From UBA4722 sp044221135 (GTDB lineage: Bacteria > Pseudomonadota > Gammaproteobacteria > DSM-16500), in the NCBI GenBank assembly GCA_044221135.1, contig JBGAPT010000020.1, forward strand, positions 1 through 32,379: 32,379 nt of DNA. The letters run 5' to 3'. Below are positions 32,193 through 32,379 of the stretch, one piece after another; position 1 is the first letter of the stretch, and each line of letters starts with the position of its first letter. The notes under the pieces are model-generated. The model did no database searches. It saw only the letters and a program-made list of their open reading frames with translations, and was not told the origin of the DNA. The translations under genes were made by a program, and so were the position numbers.

Positions 32193-32379
32193 TGTCATTC
32201 CCGCTTCCCGCCACGTCATCTCCGCCCCCACTATGTCATCCCCGCCCCCCACCATGTCATCCCCGCGAAGGCGGGGACCCATCCTGCAAATACCTCCAAA
32301 CGATAATTAGTACAATTGAAATTGAATTATCAAGAAATAAGGTAGTTAAGGAGACAATTCATGATGGGTCCCCGCCTTC
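32193..32379. repeat. REP-pair element, copy 5 (core inverted), with end-unit array, cut by window
   Basis: Three or more units of TGTCATYCCCGC type (32193, 32234 and between) precede a REP-pair element beginning at 32255. Its core runs in the opposite direction to the other copies (CCTCCAAACGATAATTAGTA reads as the complement), so the element is inserted the other way round. The last dozen bases fall outside the window. No gene is seen in 32015-32192. Confidence 0.88.

Overview
The window looks like a chromosomal segment of a host-associated gammaproteobacterium, most likely of the order Legionellales (Legionella/Coxiella/Rickettsiella/Aquicella-like). The reasons are moderate-to-low GC, several large proteins without recognisable housekeeping domains (coiled coil, internally repeated, poly-serine, glycine-zipper), a CE-clan cysteine-protease-like protein preceded by a tandem TTAATATT-type box resembling the PmrA site of Legionella and Coxiella, FabV-type enoyl reductase, and intergenic spaces filled with GC-rich palindromic repeats. 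No secretion-system gene is in the window, so effector status is inference throughout.

Layout. 1-1330: 3' part of an APC amino-acid permease. 1445-1677: tandem repeat and a REP-pair element. 1731-5955 (minus): two adjacent proteins built from the same repeated module of about 105-120 residues. 6209-6742: cytochrome b561. 7069-7237: a complete miniature transcription unit for a 13-residue lysine-rich peptide. 7381-8520: an IS200-like Y1 transposase inside long inverted repeats whose right end is tandemly duplicated. 8722-11683: three unknown proteins (candidate effectors). 11937-13407: a secreted protein, a 21-residue Arg/Lys-rich miniature gene and an L,D-transpeptidase. 13609-15020: the CE-protease-like gene with its box. 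15134-16320: fabV interrupted by a one-base deletion. 16797-18116: a two-domain secreted protein split by an in-frame TGA. 18195-19298: Ntn-hydrolase (choloylglycine hydrolase/penicillin acylase family). 19391-19542: a structured RNA with promoter and terminator, 6S-RNA-like in shape. 19931-20143: cold-shock protein. 20603-21748: AAA/DUF4143 ATPase. 21797-27105 (minus): a coenzyme-A precursor cluster. 27376-31967: two large unknown proteins, one coiled coil and one poly-serine/glycine-zipper.

How genes work together. The clearest functional unit is the minus-strand series: DUF2520 Rossmann protein (possible ketopantoate reductase), panB, panC, panD, coaX and a Leu/Val-type amino-acid dehydrogenase. 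The last can make 2-ketoisovalerate from valine, the substrate of PanB, so the cluster could run from valine and aspartate to 4'-phosphopantothenate, which suits an organism taking amino acids from a host. REP-pair elements have inserted at two joints of this cluster.

The most interesting items are the CE-protease-like gene with its regulatory box, the module-repeat proteins, the two miniature basic genes, the 6S-like RNA and the 137-bp REP-pair family with arrays of its own end sequence beside it.
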